64,000 bases of DNA from Alphaproteobacteria bacterium (GCA_030066595.1 JASJBI010000027.1:1-64000), one strand, 5' to 3'. Counted from the first letter of the stretch, positions 51,323 to 61,580 are shown. Notes: a model not told the origin generated them from the sequence alone. Numbers and translations are program-made.

Positions 51323-52321
51323 ATGACGACAACGCTGCGCATCGCCACCTTCAACCTGGAGAACCTGGACCGCACGCGTCCGGGTGTGCGTCCCACCTTG
51401 GAGGAGCGCATCGCGGTGCTGCGTCCGCAAATGCGCCAACTCGACGCGGACATCTTATGTCTGCAGGAGGTCAACGGCCAGCGCGCCAAGGGGGAGAAGG
51501 CCTGGCGGCTGCTGGCGTTGGACGACTTGCTCGCCGGCACGCCCTATGCGGACTATGTCCGCGTCGAGACCCATCGCCGTTCCGGCAAAGGGGCGCTCGA
51601 TATCCACAACCTCGTGATCCTGTCGCGCTACCCGATCCGCTCGCACAGCCAGTACTGGCACGATCTGGTGCCGCCGCCGGCCTACGCGCCGGTCACCGCG
51701 GAGCCGGCGGCGGACGACCCCTTGTCGGTGACCTGGGATCGGCCAGTCCTGCACGCGGCCGTCGACGTGGGCGCGCCCCGGCCGCTGCATGTGTTCAATC
51801 TGCACCTTCGGTCGCCGCTTGCCGCGGTCATCGCCGGCCAAAAGACCGGTGCCTTTTCTTGGAAGTCGGTGTCCGGCTGGGCCGAGGGCTTTTACCTGGC
51901 GGCCTTGAAGCGGAGCGGTCAGGCGCTGGAGGCACGGCTCGCGATCGATCGGCTGTTTGACGAGGACCCGCGCGCGCTGATCGTGGCCACGGGCGATTTC
52001 AACGCCTCCGCCCGGGAGGTGCCGGTGCGCATCGTGATGGGACATGAGGACGACACCGGCAGCCATGATCTGGCGGGCCGTGCGCTTGTGCCCCTGGAAC
52101 AACAGGTACCGGCCGCTCGCCGGTACTCGGTGATCCATGACGGACGGGCGGTCATGCTGGATCACGTCTTGGTCTCGGCCGCGATGTGGTCGGCCTATCG
52201 CGGGGCCGAGATCCATAATGCGGAGCTCAAGGACGAGATCCGCGACGCCGCTGCCGCACCCGGCTCGCCCGTCTCCTATCATGCGCCGGTGGTGGCGAGC
52301 TTCGCGGTCGGCGGGGATTGA
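51323..52321 (+). CDS. Endonuclease/exonuclease/phosphatase-family protein
   Basis: A 332-residue EEP-fold hydrolase. Motifs: RIATFNLENLD (Asn at the metal site), ILCLQEVNG (Glu), HVFNLHLRSP, TGDFNASARE (D-x-N), LDHVLVSAA (Asp) and the C-terminal SYHAPVVASF (catalytic His, usually SDH). The Asp before His in SDH is replaced by Tyr. Members are nucleases, phosphodiesterases or phosphatases. It has no signal peptide. It is divergent from the P-type ATPase gene with about 107 bp between. The substrate is unknown. Confidence 0.8.
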   Translation: MTTTLRIATFNLENLDRTRPGVRPTLEERIAVLRPQMRQLDADILCLQEVNGQRAKGEKAWRLLALDDLLAGTPYADYVRVETHRRSGKGALDIHNLVILSRYPIRSHSQYWHDLVPPPAYAPVTAEPAADDPLSVTWDRPVLHAAVDVGAPRPLHVFNLHLRSPLAAVIAGQKTGAFSWKSVSGWAEGFYLAALKRSGQALEARLAIDRLFDEDPRALIVATGDFNASAREVPVRIVMGHEDDTGSHDLAGRALVPLEQQVPAARRYSVIHDGRAVMLDHVLVSAAMWSAYRGAEIHNAELKDEIRDAAAAPGSPVSYHAPVVASFAVGGD

Positions 52322-52391
52322 TGCCGTCCTGCCGGGCGCGTAAGCTGTCGCGCAAAACGGGGGAACCGATGACAGGCTTTTGGGGGATCTG

Positions 52392-52574
52392 TTGAGCTAC
52401 ACGTCGACCTGGGTCACGGGCGGCTTGATGGCCGTGCTGGGGCTGCTGGCGCTGGTCTTTGCATCGGGCGCGACGGACGCGATCGCGTATTGGACGGGCC
52501 TTGGCCTGTTCCTGTTCTGCGTGCTGTTCTGCTTCGGCCTGATCAACAAGAACGTCGGCAAGAAAAAAGACTGA
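52392..52574 (+). CDS. Small two-helix membrane protein
   Basis: A 60-residue protein with two hydrophobic segments (VTGGLMAVLGLLALVFASGA and AYWTGLGLFLFCVLFCFGLI) and a basic, Lys-rich tail (NKNVGKKKD), likely cytosolic. TTG 52392 is chosen because GGGGGA lies 5 nt upstream; TTG 52380 is a poorer alternative. I do not recognise a family. Its stop is 16 bp from that of the convergent SafE-like gene. Confidence 0.55.
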   Translation: MSYTSTWVTGGLMAVLGLLALVFASGATDAIAYWTGLGLFLFCVLFCFGLINKNVGKKKD

Positions 52575-52590
52575 CGGCCGTTCTTCTCCG

Positions 52591-53364
52591 TCACGCCACC
52601 GTCCGCCAGGCCAGCACCGTTAGTGTGCCGGCATTGACCAGCATGAGGACGCTGGCGAAGGCGCGCGCCTGGGGCATCCAGCGCCGGGCAAAGAAATGTC
52701 CCGCGAAGCCGACACCCAAGAGCGCGGGCACGGTACCCAAGGTGAAGGCCATCATCGCGAACGCCCCGCCAAGCGGCCCACCGCCTGCCGCCGCGGCCGC
52801 CGCCAGTGCGCCGTAAAGCAGCCCGCAGGGCAGGAAGCCGAGCAGCAGACCCAGCGCGTAACCCCGCGCGCCCCGTGGATCGGCCATCAGCGGCCCAGCC
52901 ATCCGTGAGAGGGCGGCGGTCGACTGCGTCGTACCGCCGCGGCGGATGTTCGGCAGGAACCGCCTGAGCGCGCCGAACGTGCTCACCAGGAACAGGGCCG
53001 CGGCAAGCAGCAAGAAGACCGCCGCGATCCACTGGAACTGGGTGATGTCCGCGAGCCCGCCGACCAGACCCGCACTCAGCGCGCCCAGACCGGCGTATGT
53101 GGTCAGGCGGCCGAGATGATAGGGAACGAGCAGTCCGCCGCGCAGGCGGTGCAGCTCGGTCAATGGCTCGGCCCGCGTCCGCTCGGCCCGCGCGGTGACC
53201 TGGGCCAGTACGAACGGGCCGCACATGCCGGCACAGTGGCTCGCCCCGCCCACGAATCCGGCGAGCAGCATCGTGGACAGCAAAGCCATGTTGCCGGTCA
53301 CCGCGATGCGGCATTGTGCCGCAAGCGCGGCCAGCAGATCCGTCAGCGTCGCGAGCTCGATCAT
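52591..53364 (-). CDS. SafE/DsbD-like membrane protein (TauE/SafE family)
   Basis: A 257-residue inner-membrane protein with about six helices. GGASHCAGMCGPFVLAQ near residues 40-56 is the CxxxC-containing first block of the DsbD-transmembrane-like SafE family, and LLGFLPCGLLYGAL is the second, with its Cys. These genes are very often found beside cbb3 oxidase operons, where the product is thought to help copper or thiol-redox delivery to the oxidase. It is divergent from ccoN, and the two share a 354-bp spacer. Confidence 0.78.
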   Translation of the reverse strand: MIELATLTDLLAALAAQCRIAVTGNMALLSTMLLAGFVGGASHCAGMCGPFVLAQVTARAERTRAEPLTELHRLRGGLLVPYHLGRLTTYAGLGALSAGLVGGLADITQFQWIAAVFLLLAAALFLVSTFGALRRFLPNIRRGGTTQSTAALSRMAGPLMADPRGARGYALGLLLGFLPCGLLYGALAAAAAAGGGPLGGAFAMMAFTLGTVPALLGVGFAGHFFARRWMPQARAFASVLMLVNAGTLTVLAWRTVA

Positions 53365-53718
53365 TTCACCTTGCGGTCGCGATCGAAAATCGAACTATAG
53401 ATCAATCGCTTTGCGAGATCCCGATGTTCCGTGCGAGCCACCGTGTCAGCCTCGACCCGCTTCGGTGCCTGCTAGGCGTTCTGGCCTAATACCCCAGTCG
53501 GTGTTGCGGTCGTGGCACAGCTATCGCTTCCTGTCGGCCACGTTGACACAGATCAAAGATGGTGCGGGTGCGGCGGGGCAGGGTCCGCCGGCATTTCCGG
53601 CCCGAGGAGACGCTGTATCAATCGCGCCGCAGGCGCGGCAAAATGGGCAATTCCCGAGACACCCGACGCGCCGTATGCTGCCGCGCGTCGCAGTGCATAG
53701 CACATGGGGGACCAAGGC
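53365..53718. other. Divergent promoter region of the cco operon
   Basis: These 354 bp lie between the SafE-like gene and ccoN. They contain one FNR/FixK-type box (53543-53556). No gene was recognised; a longer overlapping frame on either strand is the shadow of ccoN. Confidence 0.55.
53543..53556. promoter_or_regulatory. FNR/FixK-type box upstream of ccoN
   Basis: TTGACACAGATCAA matches the anaerobox TTGAT-N4-ATCAA with one mismatch. It is about 165 bp upstream of the ccoN start. FNR/FixK-family proteins activate cco operons under low oxygen in alphaproteobacteria, so this is likely the control site of the operon. Confidence 0.65.
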
Positions 53719-55176
53719 ATGAGCGAAGCCGTCGCCACGCAGCCCTACAACGAGGAGGTGGTGCGCCAGTTCACGATCGCGACCGTCTTCTGGGGCGTGA
53801 TCGGATTTCTCGTGGGTGTCGTGATCGCCCTGCAGTTGGCCTTTCCGGTGCTCAACCTGGGCCTGGAATGGACCACCTTCGGGCGGCTCAGGCCCGTGCA
53901 CACCTCCGCGGTGATCTTCGCCTTCGGCGGCAACGCGCTGTTCGCGACCTCCCTCTATGTGGTGCAGCGGACCTGCCGGGCGACGCTCTGGGGCGGGCCG
54001 GCCACCGCCAGCTTCCTGTTCTGGGGCTATCAGGCGTTCATCGTGCTGGCCGCCAGCGGCTATGTCCTCGGGGTCACCCAGTCCAAGGAATATGCCGAGC
54101 CCGAATGGTATGTGGACCTCTGGCTGACCATCGTTTGGGTCGTCTATCTGTTCGTCTTCGTCGGCACCATCATGCGGCGCAAGGAGCCGCATATCTACGT
54201 CGCGAACTGGTTCTACCTGGCCTACATCATCACCATCGCCATGTTGCACCTGGTCAACAACATGGCTTTGCCGGTCTCCTTCTTCGGAACCAAGAGCTAC
54301 ATACTGTGGTCCGGCGTGCAGGATGCGCTGACCCAGTGGTGGTACGGCCACAACGCGGTGGGCTTCTTCCTGACCGCGGGCTTTCTGGGCATGATGTACT
54401 ACTTCGTGCCCAAGCAGGCGGAGCGGCCGGTCTATTCCTACCGCCTGTCCATCGTCCACTTCTGGTCCTTGATCTTCCTCTACATCTGGGCCGGCCCGCA
54501 CCATCTGCACTACACGGCCCTGCCCGACTGGGCGCAGACCCTCGGCATGACCTTCTCGGTCATGCTCTGGATGCCGTCCTGGGGCGGCATGATCAACGGC
54601 ATCATGACTCTGTCCGGGGCGTGGGACAAACTGCGTACCGACCCGATCCTGCGCATGCTGGTCGCATCCATCGCCTTCTACGGCATGAGCACGTTCGAAG
54701 GGCCGATGATGTCGATCAAGCCGGTCAACGCGCTAAGCCACTACACCGATTGGACCATCGGGCACGTCCATTCCGGCGCGCTCGGTTGGGTCGCCTTCAT
54801 CAGCTTCGGCGCCGTCTACTACCTTGTTCCGAAACTTTGGAAGCGCGAGCGGCTCTACTCCATCCGCATGGTCAGCTACCACTTCTGGATCTCGACCATC
54901 GGCATCGTGCTGTACATCACGGCCATGTGGGTGGGCGGAATCACCCAGGGGCTGATGTGGCGCGCCTATGACGAGCTCGGCTTCCTGCAGTACTCCTTCG
55001 CCGAGACCGTCGAGGCCATGCATCCCTACTATGTGATCCGGGCGCTGGGCGGGGTCCTGTTCCTACTCGGCTCCTTCGTCATGGTCTACAACCTGATCCG
55101 CACGGCTCGCGGCGATCTGCGCGACGAGGCGCCGTATGTCTCGCCGACCGCGGCGCAGGCCGCGCCGGCCGAGTAG
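53719..55176 (+). CDS. ccoN: Cytochrome c oxidase cbb3-type subunit I
   Basis: A 485-residue catalytic subunit of the cbb3 oxidase in the inner membrane, with about 12 helices. It binds heme b and the heme b3-CuB site. [20 protein letters not shown] holds the low-spin heme His; [20 protein letters not shown] has the CuB His; [13 protein letters not shown] has the His pair; HVHSGALGW carries the heme-ligand His residues. ATG 53719 is the normal N-terminus. It heads ccoNOQP. Confidence 0.92.
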   Translation: MSEAVATQPYNEEVVRQFTIATVFWGVIGFLVGVVIALQLAFPVLNLGLEWTTFGRLRPVHTSAVIFAFGGNALFATSLYVVQRTCRATLWGGPATASFLFWGYQAFIVLAASGYVLGVTQSKEYAEPEWYVDLWLTIVWVVYLFVFVGTIMRRKEPHIYVANWFYLAYIITIAMLHLVNNMALPVSFFGTKSYILWSGVQDALTQWWYGHNAVGFFLTAGFLGMMYYFVPKQAERPVYSYRLSIVHFWSLIFLYIWAGPHHLHYTALPDWAQTLGMTFSVMLWMPSWGGMINGIMTLSGAWDKLRTDPILRMLVASIAFYGMSTFEGPMMSIKPVNALSHYTDWTIGHVHSGALGWVAFISFGAVYYLVPKLWKRERLYSIRMVSYHFWISTIGIVLYITAMWVGGITQGLMWRAYDELGFLQYSFAETVEAMHPYYVIRALGGVLFLLGSFVMVYNLIRTARGDLRDEAPYVSPTAAQAAPAE

Positions 55177-55186
55177 GGGGGCGGCA

Positions 55187-55912
55187 ATGTTCAGTCACGA
55201 AAAGATCGAAACCAACGTGATCCTGATGTCCGTGCTGACCCTGCTCACGGTGTCGATCGGCGGTCTGGTGGAAATCGTCCCCTTGTACACGATCGAAAGC
55301 ACCATCGAGCGGGTCAAGGGCATGCGCCCCTACACGCCGCTCGAACTGATGGGGCGGAACATCTACATCCGCGAAGGCTGTTATCTGTGCCACAGCCAGA
55401 TGGTGCGGCCGTTCCGGGACGAGGTTGAACGCTACGGGCACTACAGCCTGGCGGCCGAAAGCATGTACGACCATCCGTTCCAATGGGGGTCCAAGCGCAC
55501 CGGTCCGGATCTCGCGCGGGTCGGCGGCAAGTACTCGCACGAATGGCACGCCGCGCACATGACCGACCCGCGCAGCGTGGTTCCGGAATCGATCATGCCG
55601 GCCTATCCCTTCCTGCGCGAGCATGCGCTGGATGCGGACGACATCGCAGAGCATCTGAAGACGAACAAGGCGATCGGCGTGCCGTACAGCGACGACATGA
55701 TCTCGAACGCCGCGGACGATATCGTCAATCAGGCGGACCCGGAAAACGGCGATCCGGATGCGCTCCAGGAACGCTATCCCAAGGCGGCGATCGGCGATTT
55801 CGACGGCGATCCCGCGCGGGTGACCGAATTGGACGCGTTGATCGCCTATCTCCAGGTGCTCGGCACCCTGGTCGAGTTCGGCGAGCTCACGGCCGAAGAT
55901 CTCAGGCAATAG
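55187..55912 (+). CDS. ccoO: Cytochrome c oxidase cbb3-type subunit II
   Basis: A 241-residue membrane-anchored monoheme cytochrome c. The N-terminal helix is about residues 10-32. The heme site is [10 protein letters not shown], and axial Met lies in IMPAYPFL. It passes electrons from CcoP to CcoN. It starts 10 bp after ccoN. Confidence 0.92.
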   Translation: MFSHEKIETNVILMSVLTLLTVSIGGLVEIVPLYTIESTIERVKGMRPYTPLELMGRNIYIREGCYLCHSQMVRPFRDEVERYGHYSLAAESMYDHPFQWGSKRTGPDLARVGGKYSHEWHAAHMTDPRSVVPESIMPAYPFLREHALDADDIAEHLKTNKAIGVPYSDDMISNAADDIVNQADPENGDPDALQERYPKAAIGDFDGDPARVTELDALIAYLQVLGTLVEFGELTAEDLRQ

Positions 55913-55921
55913 GGGGCGGAG

Positions 55922-56077
55922 ATGGACGGGTTCTACGAATTCATCCGTTCGCTGTGGCTGCTTTGGCTGATGGCGGTGTTCATTGGCATCGTGGTCTGGG
56001 CGTTCTGGCCCAAGCGCAAGCGCGAGCTGGAGGCCCACGGACAGATCCCCTTGCGCGACGACGATCCGGAGAGCTGA
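55922..56077 (+). CDS. ccoQ: Cytochrome c oxidase cbb3-type subunit IV
   Basis: A 51-residue single-helix membrane protein (LWLLWLMAVFIGIVVWAFWP) ending in a charged tail (KRKRELEAHG). This is the CcoQ/FixQ subunit, which stabilises the oxidase. It lies between ccoO and ccoP, as usual, with 9 and 3 bp gaps. Confidence 0.85.
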   Translation: MDGFYEFIRSLWLLWLMAVFIGIVVWAFWPKRKRELEAHGQIPLRDDDPES

Positions 56078-56080
56078 GCC

Positions 56081-56953
56081 ATGCCGACCAAGATCGAGAA
56101 GGACGCCTATACGGGCATAGATACAACGGGTCACGAATGGGACGGCATCACCGAGCTGAACCGGCCCCTGCCCAGGTGGTGGCTTTACGTCCTCTACGCG
56201 ACGATCATCTGGTCCTTCGGCTACTACGTGGCCTATCCGTCGATTCCGGGGATCACCGGGCACACGCCGGGGGTGCTGGGCTGGACCATGCGGGAGCAGA
56301 TCCGCGACGATCTGGCGGCGGCCAGGGCCGACCAGGCGCAGTTCCGGTCGGCCATCGAGGAGCGATCGCTGGCCGAGATCCGGCAGGATCCGGATCTCTT
56401 GAACTTCGCCCTCGCGGGCGGACGGGCGGCCTTCGCCGACAACTGCGCGCCGTGCCACGGCACCGCCGCGCTCGGCGGCAAGGGGTACCCGAGCCTTGCG
56501 GACGACGACTGGCTCTGGGGCGGCACGCTCGAGAGCATTCACATCACGCTGCTGCACGGTATCCGCTACGCCCAGAACGAGGAGACCCGGCAGAACGAGA
56601 TGCCCCGCTTCGGCGTCGACGAGCTCTTGACCTCAGACCAGATCGACGACGTGGTCGAGCACGTACTCAGCTACACGGGGCGTTCGGAGGACGCGGCGGC
56701 GGCGGCGCGCGGGGCCGAAATCTATACGGAGCAGTGTGCCTCCTGCCATGGCGAACAGGGCGAGGGCAACATGGAGCTCGGCGCGCCCAGCCTGCGCGAC
56801 GAGGTCTGGCTCTACGGTGGCGAGCGTGCGGAGATTACCGAGTCGGTGGCCTATTCCCGGGCGGGCGTGATGCCGGCCTGGAGCCATCGGCTGGACGCGT
56901 CTACGATCAAGATGCTGACCGTTTACGTCCATTCGCTGGGCGGAGGTCAATGA
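56081..56953 (+). CDS. ccoP: Cytochrome c oxidase cbb3-type subunit III
   Basis: A 290-residue membrane-anchored diheme cytochrome c. It has an N-terminal helix (about 30-55) and two heme c motifs, NCAPCHG and QCASCHG. It receives electrons from soluble cytochrome c. YDGIxELNNPLPRWW-like sequence near the N-terminus reads WDGITELNRPLPRWW, typical for CcoP. Confidence 0.92.
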   Translation: MPTKIEKDAYTGIDTTGHEWDGITELNRPLPRWWLYVLYATIIWSFGYYVAYPSIPGITGHTPGVLGWTMREQIRDDLAAARADQAQFRSAIEERSLAEIRQDPDLLNFALAGGRAAFADNCAPCHGTAALGGKGYPSLADDDWLWGGTLESIHITLLHGIRYAQNEETRQNEMPRFGVDELLTSDQIDDVVEHVLSYTGRSEDAAAAARGAEIYTEQCASCHGEQGEGNMELGAPSLRDEVWLYGGERAEITESVAYSRAGVMPAWSHRLDASTIKMLTVYVHSLGGGQ

Positions 56954-57065
56954 GCGCCGCGCACAGCGATTGCCGGCCCCGCGCCACCTGACAAGGGAGT
57001 ATCGCGGACTGAGGGCAGAGAGTGCGCCGGTTGGGGACGGCGTTCTGCGAGAACGAGAACCGGCT

Positions 57066-58535
57066 ATGGCAGCACCGGAGGCAATGGTTCAGGTCGAGGA
57101 CGCCACCTCCTTCAAGGCAGGTGGCAAGCCCTCCCTCTATGCCGCGCGCAACCGGGTCTATCCGAAGCGGGTCGAGGGGCTGTACCGGCGTCTCAAATGG
57201 ATCGCGCTGGTGGTCCTGCTGGGCATCTATTACATCGCGCCTTGGCTGCGCTGGGACCGCGGACCGGGCATTCCGGACCAGGCGTTTCTCGTCGATATGC
57301 CCAACGAGCGGGCCTATTTCCTGTTCATCGAGATCTGGGCGCAGGAGGTCTACTACCTGACCGGGGTGTTGATCCTGGCCGCCGTCGGCTTGTTCCTGGT
57401 GACGGCGCTCGGCGGCCGCGTGTGGTGCGGATACGCCTGTCCGCAGACCGTGTGGACCGACCTCTTTATGTGGGTCGAACGCAAGATCGAGGGCGACCGC
57501 AACGCGCGCATGAAGCTGGACAAACAGTCGCTGTCCGGCGGCAAGGTGGTCAAGAAGGCGCTCAAGCACGGCATCTGGCTGCTGATCGCGCTGCTCACCG
57601 GGGGTGCCTGGATTCTCTATTTCAACGACGCGCCCACCGTCACCAGGGAGATCTTCACCGGCCAGGCATCGAGCAAGGTCTATTTCTTCGTCGGTCTGTT
57701 CACGGCCACCACCTATACGCTGGCGGGCTGGGCGCGCGAGCAGGTCTGCACCTATATGTGCCCCTGGCCCCGGTTTCAGGCGGCGATGTTCGACGAGGAC
57801 ACGCTGATCGTCACCTACCAGGCCTGGCGCGGCGAGCCCCGCGGCAAGCACCACAAGGGACAGTCCTGGGAGGAGCGGGGCGACTGCGTCGCCTGCAACC
57901 AGTGCGTCGCGGTGTGCCCGACCGGGATCGACATCCGCGACGGCAATCAGCTCGAATGCATCGGCTGCGGCCTGTGCATCGACGCCTGCGACACGGTGAT
58001 GGACAAAATCGGCCGGCCACGCGGGCTGATCAAGCTGGACACCAACGCCAATCAGCTCAGGCGGGCCAAAGGCGAGAGCCCGCGGCTCCGCTTCCTGCGG
58101 CCCCGCACCGTGATCTACACGCTGGCGATGGCGGCGGTCGCCGCGGTGATGATCTGGGGGCTAACCACCCGGTCCAGCATGCATATCAACGTGCTGCACG
58201 ATCGCGCGCCGCTCTACGTGCCGTTGTCCGACGGCAGTATCCGGAACGGCTATACCATCAAGATCTCCAACATGCGCCGCGACGCGCGCACCCTGACGCT
58301 GACCATCGATCGCGTGCCCGGCGCGACCATGACCGTCGTCGGCCAGGAGCGAAAGGACGTCACCATCGCTTTGCTGGACGTTGGACAGGATACCGTGGGC
58401 ACCTTCCGGTTGTTCGTGACCGCCCCGGGGACCAGCGTGACCGACAGCGCCATGCCCCTGGTCTTCCTGCTGATGGACCCCGCCAGCGGCGAGGCACAGC
58501 ATTACGAGACCGTCTTTCGGGGGCCGGAGCCATGA
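57066..58535 (+). CDS. ccoG: cbb3 oxidase assembly ferredoxin-like protein CcoG (RdxA)
   Basis: A 489-residue membrane protein with about five helices and two [4Fe-4S] clusters: CVACNQCVAVCPTGIDI and CIGCGLCIDACD. It is a cupric reductase that supplies Cu(I) for oxidase assembly. GYACPQTVWTD and CTYMCPWPRFQ are the family's conserved membrane Cys blocks. Start ATG 57066 (MAAPEAMVQV) follows a 112-bp gap after ccoP, so it may have its own promoter. It overlaps ccoH by 4 nt. Confidence 0.9.
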   Translation: MAAPEAMVQVEDATSFKAGGKPSLYAARNRVYPKRVEGLYRRLKWIALVVLLGIYYIAPWLRWDRGPGIPDQAFLVDMPNERAYFLFIEIWAQEVYYLTGVLILAAVGLFLVTALGGRVWCGYACPQTVWTDLFMWVERKIEGDRNARMKLDKQSLSGGKVVKKALKHGIWLLIALLTGGAWILYFNDAPTVTREIFTGQASSKVYFFVGLFTATTYTLAGWAREQVCTYMCPWPRFQAAMFDEDTLIVTYQAWRGEPRGKHHKGQSWEERGDCVACNQCVAVCPTGIDIRDGNQLECIGCGLCIDACDTVMDKIGRPRGLIKLDTNANQLRRAKGESPRLRFLRPRTVIYTLAMAAVAAVMIWGLTTRSSMHINVLHDRAPLYVPLSDGSIRNGYTIKISNMRRDARTLTLTIDRVPGATMTVVGQERKDVTIALLDVGQDTVGTFRLFVTAPGTSVTDSAMPLVFLLMDPASGEAQHYETVFRGPEP

Positions 58536-59023
58536 TCCCGCTGCTGCGCCGTCAGGGCCGGGATTGGTGGGTGCCGTGGACCTTCATCGGCTTCTTCGGG
58601 GTGGTGTTCGCGGCCAACGGCGTGCTCGCCTATCTCGCATTCGACACTTGGACCGGTCTCACGACCAAGGGCGCCTATGAAAAAGGCCTGGATCACAACC
58701 GTACCGTCCAGACCGCGGAAGATCAGCGCAGGACCGGATGGACAGCGGCCGTCGGCCTGGCGCCGTCGGATGGCGGGCGAACCAAGGTCACGGTCGAGCT
58801 CAGGGGACGGGACGGGCAGCGCCTCCAGGGCGCCCAGGTGGTGGCGCATTTCATTCGGCCGACGCAGGCGGGCCACGATGTCGACCTGCCGCTGAGCGCG
58901 GACCGCGACGGCCGCTATGTCGGCGAGGTGGTGCTGCCGCTGCCGGGCCAGTGGGAGGTTCGGCTCGACGCCGACGTGCACGGACGGGCGATGCGCTGGG
59001 TTCGCCGGGTCGAGCGCCCGTGA
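58532..59023 (+). CDS. ccoH: cbb3 oxidase maturation protein CcoH (FixH)
   Basis: A 163-residue protein with one N-terminal helix (about 12-38) and a periplasmic domain. It follows the FixH pattern: WVPWTFIGFFGVVFAANGVL, then AYEKGLDHNR. It binds the CcoN assembly intermediate. It is coupled to ccoG by ATGA and to ccoI by GTGA overlaps. Confidence 0.85.
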   Translation: MIPLLRRQGRDWWVPWTFIGFFGVVFAANGVLAYLAFDTWTGLTTKGAYEKGLDHNRTVQTAEDQRRTGWTAAVGLAPSDGGRTKVTVELRGRDGQRLQGAQVVAHFIRPTQAGHDVDLPLSADRDGRYVGEVVLPLPGQWEVRLDADVHGRAMRWVRRVERP

Positions 59024-61410
59024 CGGGACGCATCATGGTCAGCGCCCTATCTGCCGCCGCCGACCGAGCCTGCGCCCATTGCGGCCAGCCGGTCCCGCCG
59101 GCGAGCCCGGGTGGCGCCGAGTTCTGCTGCGCCGGCTGTGCCGGCGCCCATGCCATCATCTCCGACCTTGGCCTCGACCAGTACTATGCGCGCCGGTCCT
59201 TGGATCCGGATCTTCGCGCCCTCAAGCCCGACGAGGATGGGCCGGCCCGCGACTTTGGCGCCCATGTCGCGGTCGGACGCGACGGCCTGGCCGCGCTGCA
59301 CTTGATGGTCGACGGGTTGCACTGTGCCGCCTGCGTCTGGCTGATCGAAGCGGTGCTGAGCCGGGTGCCGGGCGTGCGCTGGGCGCGGGTCAACATGTCG
59401 ACCCGGCGGCTGGTGGTGAAGTGGCGGCCCGGCGAGGCGGACGCGAATGCGCTGGTGGACCGGGTAACCGCGCTCGGTTACCGCTTGTTGCCGTTCGATC
59501 CGGCGCAGCTGGACCAGGCGGCGCTGCGCGAGGAGAAGGCGCTCTTGCGGTCGCTGGCCGTGGCCGGATTCGCTGCGGGCAACATCATGCTGTTGTCGAT
59601 CTCGGTCTGGGCTGGGTATGCCCAGGACATGGGCGCGGCGACGCGGGACTTGCTGCACTGGATCTCGGCCCTGATCGCCATCCCGGCGGTCGGCTATGCC
59701 GGGCGCCCGTTCTTCGCCTCCGCCTGGACCGCGGTGTCGGCTCGGCGGATGAACATGGACGTGCCGATTTCGCTGGCCGTCCTGCTGGCCCTGGGCATGA
59801 GCCTGTTCGAGACTGCGAACGGCGGCGTACATGTGTATTTCGACTCCGCCGTGACCCTGCTGTTCTTCCTGCTGATCGGCCGCTATCTCGATCGCCGGGC
59901 CCGCCGCCGGGCGCGCGGCGCGGCCGAGCATCTCTTGGCGTTGCAGGCGTCCGCGGTCACGGTGATTGGCGCCGACGGCGTGCGCGGTCTGCGCCCGCCC
60001 GCCGGCGTGCGCCCGGGCGAGTGCGTGCTGGTGGCGGCGGGCGAACGGGTCGGCGTCGACGGGCGGGTCAGCGATGGGGTCTCGGAGGTCGAGACTGGCC
60101 TGATCGACGGCGAGTCGGTGCCGCGCCGGGTTGCCCCGGGCGACCCCGTGTTCGCCGGCATGGTGAACCTGGGCGCGCCGATCCGCGTGGCGGTCACGGC
60201 GGCGGGCGAGGACACGCTCCTGGCCGAGATCGTGCGCCTGATGGAGGCTGCGGAACGCGGGCGCGCGGAATACGTGGCGCTGGCCGACCGGGTTGCGCGC
60301 CTCTACGCGCCCGCCGTGCACGGCCTGGCGCTCGCCACCTTCCTCGCCTGGATCGCCCTGATGGGCGTGTCTTGGCAGCAGGCGCTGCTCTACGCGATTG
60401 CCGTCCTGATCGTCACCTGCCCCTGCGCGCTGGCGATCGCGGTGCCGGCCGTGCAGGTGATCGCCAGCGGCCGGCTGTTCGCGAGGGGCGTGCTGCTCAA
60501 GTCGGCGACCGCGCTGGAGCGGCTGGCGGGCATCGACACCGTCGTCTTCGACAAGACCGGAACGCTGACCAAAGGACGGGCCGAACTGGCCGATGCCGCC
60601 GAGATCGACGCGGAGGACCTGGCGCACGCGGCCTCGATGGCGGCGACCAGCAGCCATCCGCTGGCCCGCGCGCTCGTACGGGCCGCGCCGCTGGTGCCGG
60701 TCGCGCAGGGGGTGCGGGAGGTGCCGGGCTGCGGGCTGGCGCAGACGACGGCCGCCGGCGAGGTTCGCCTGGGTCGGCGCGCGTGGTGCGGCATCGATGC
60801 GTTGGACGAGGGGGTGGGACCGGAGTTGTGGCTTTCCCGACCGGACCGGGCGCCGGTCCGCTTCGCCTTCGAGGACGCGTTGCGGCCGGACGCGCAGCAA
60901 GTGGTCCGGCGCCTGCGTCAAGCCGGCTATCAGATCAGGCTGCTCTCCGGCGATCGTGCGCCTGTGGTCGCCGCGGCGGCCGATGCGCTCGGGATCGACG
61001 ATTTCCGCTCAGACTGCCGCCCAGAAGACAAAATGCGCTTTCTCGAGGATCTGGTCTCGGCCGGGCGGCGCGTGCTGATGGTCGGCGATGGCCTGAACGA
61101 TGCGCCGGCCCTGGCGGCGGCGACGGTATCTGTCTCGCCGGCGAGCGCGGCGGACGTGAGCCAGATCGCCGCCGACGCGGTCTTTCAGGGCGATCGCCTG
61201 GCGCCGCTGTGCGAACTGCTGGCGACGGCGCGGCGGGCCGAGCGAATCGTGCGCCAGAATCTGGCGCTCGCCTTCGGCTACAACGCTCTGACCATCCCGC
61301 TGGCCGTGGCCGGGCTGGTCACGCCGCTGCTTGCGGCGGTCGCCATGTCGGCCTCGTCTCTTCTGGTGGTGGTGAACGCGGTTCGGGCCGGTCGGGCAGG
61401 TGAGCGATGA
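59020..61410 (+). CDS. ccoI: Copper-exporting P1B-type ATPase CcoI (FixI)
   Basis: A 796-residue P1B ATPase that moves Cu(I) across the membrane for CuB insertion. The N-terminus has a Cys-rich region (CAHCGQP, FCCAGCAGAH) and a heavy-metal-associated domain with LHCAACVWLIE. The membrane metal site is TCPCAL, and FDKTGTLTKG and GDGLNDAPAL are intact. GTG 59020 overlaps the ccoH stop by 4 nt; ATG 59035 is an alternative start. It belongs to the FixI/CcoI subfamily, not to CopA, by context and by the N-terminal Cys block. Confidence 0.9.
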   Translation: MTGRIMVSALSAAADRACAHCGQPVPPASPGGAEFCCAGCAGAHAIISDLGLDQYYARRSLDPDLRALKPDEDGPARDFGAHVAVGRDGLAALHLMVDGLHCAACVWLIEAVLSRVPGVRWARVNMSTRRLVVKWRPGEADANALVDRVTALGYRLLPFDPAQLDQAALREEKALLRSLAVAGFAAGNIMLLSISVWAGYAQDMGAATRDLLHWISALIAIPAVGYAGRPFFASAWTAVSARRMNMDVPISLAVLLALGMSLFETANGGVHVYFDSAVTLLFFLLIGRYLDRRARRRARGAAEHLLALQASAVTVIGADGVRGLRPPAGVRPGECVLVAAGERVGVDGRVSDGVSEVETGLIDGESVPRRVAPGDPVFAGMVNLGAPIRVAVTAAGEDTLLAEIVRLMEAAERGRAEYVALADRVARLYAPAVHGLALATFLAWIALMGVSWQQALLYAIAVLIVTCPCALAIAVPAVQVIASGRLFARGVLLKSATALERLAGIDTVVFDKTGTLTKGRAELADAAEIDAEDLAHAASMAATSSHPLARALVRAAPLVPVAQGVREVPGCGLAQTTAAGEVRLGRRAWCGIDALDEGVGPELWLSRPDRAPVRFAFEDALRPDAQQVVRRLRQAGYQIRLLSGDRAPVVAAAADALGIDDFRSDCRPEDKMRFLEDLVSAGRRVLMVGDGLNDAPALAAATVSVSPASAADVSQIAADAVFQGDRLAPLCELLATARRAERIVRQNLALAFGYNALTIPLAVAGLVTPLLAAVAMSASSLLVVVNAVRAGRAGER

Positions 61411-61577
61411 GCGGGCTTCTCTACCTTATTCCTGTCGCCTTGCTGCTCGGCCTGGTCGGCCTGGCGGCCTTTCTGTGGGCGCTCAAATCGGGGCAGTTCG
61501 ACGATCTGGACGGGGCCGCACACCGCATCCTGTTCGACGAGGACGAGGATCAGCAAGAAGAGCGCAGGCCCAAATAG
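61407..61577 (+). CDS. ccoS: cbb3 oxidase maturation protein CcoS
   Basis: A 56-residue protein with one helix (LLYLIPVALLLGLVGLAAFL) followed by WALKSGQFDDLDGAAHRILFD, the CcoS/FixS signature. It is needed for cofactor insertion in the oxidase. The ATG overlaps the ccoI stop by 4 nt. It ends the operon. Confidence 0.88.
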   Translation: MSGLLYLIPVALLLGLVGLAAFLWALKSGQFDDLDGAAHRILFDEDEDQQEERRPK

Positions 61578-61580
61578 AAT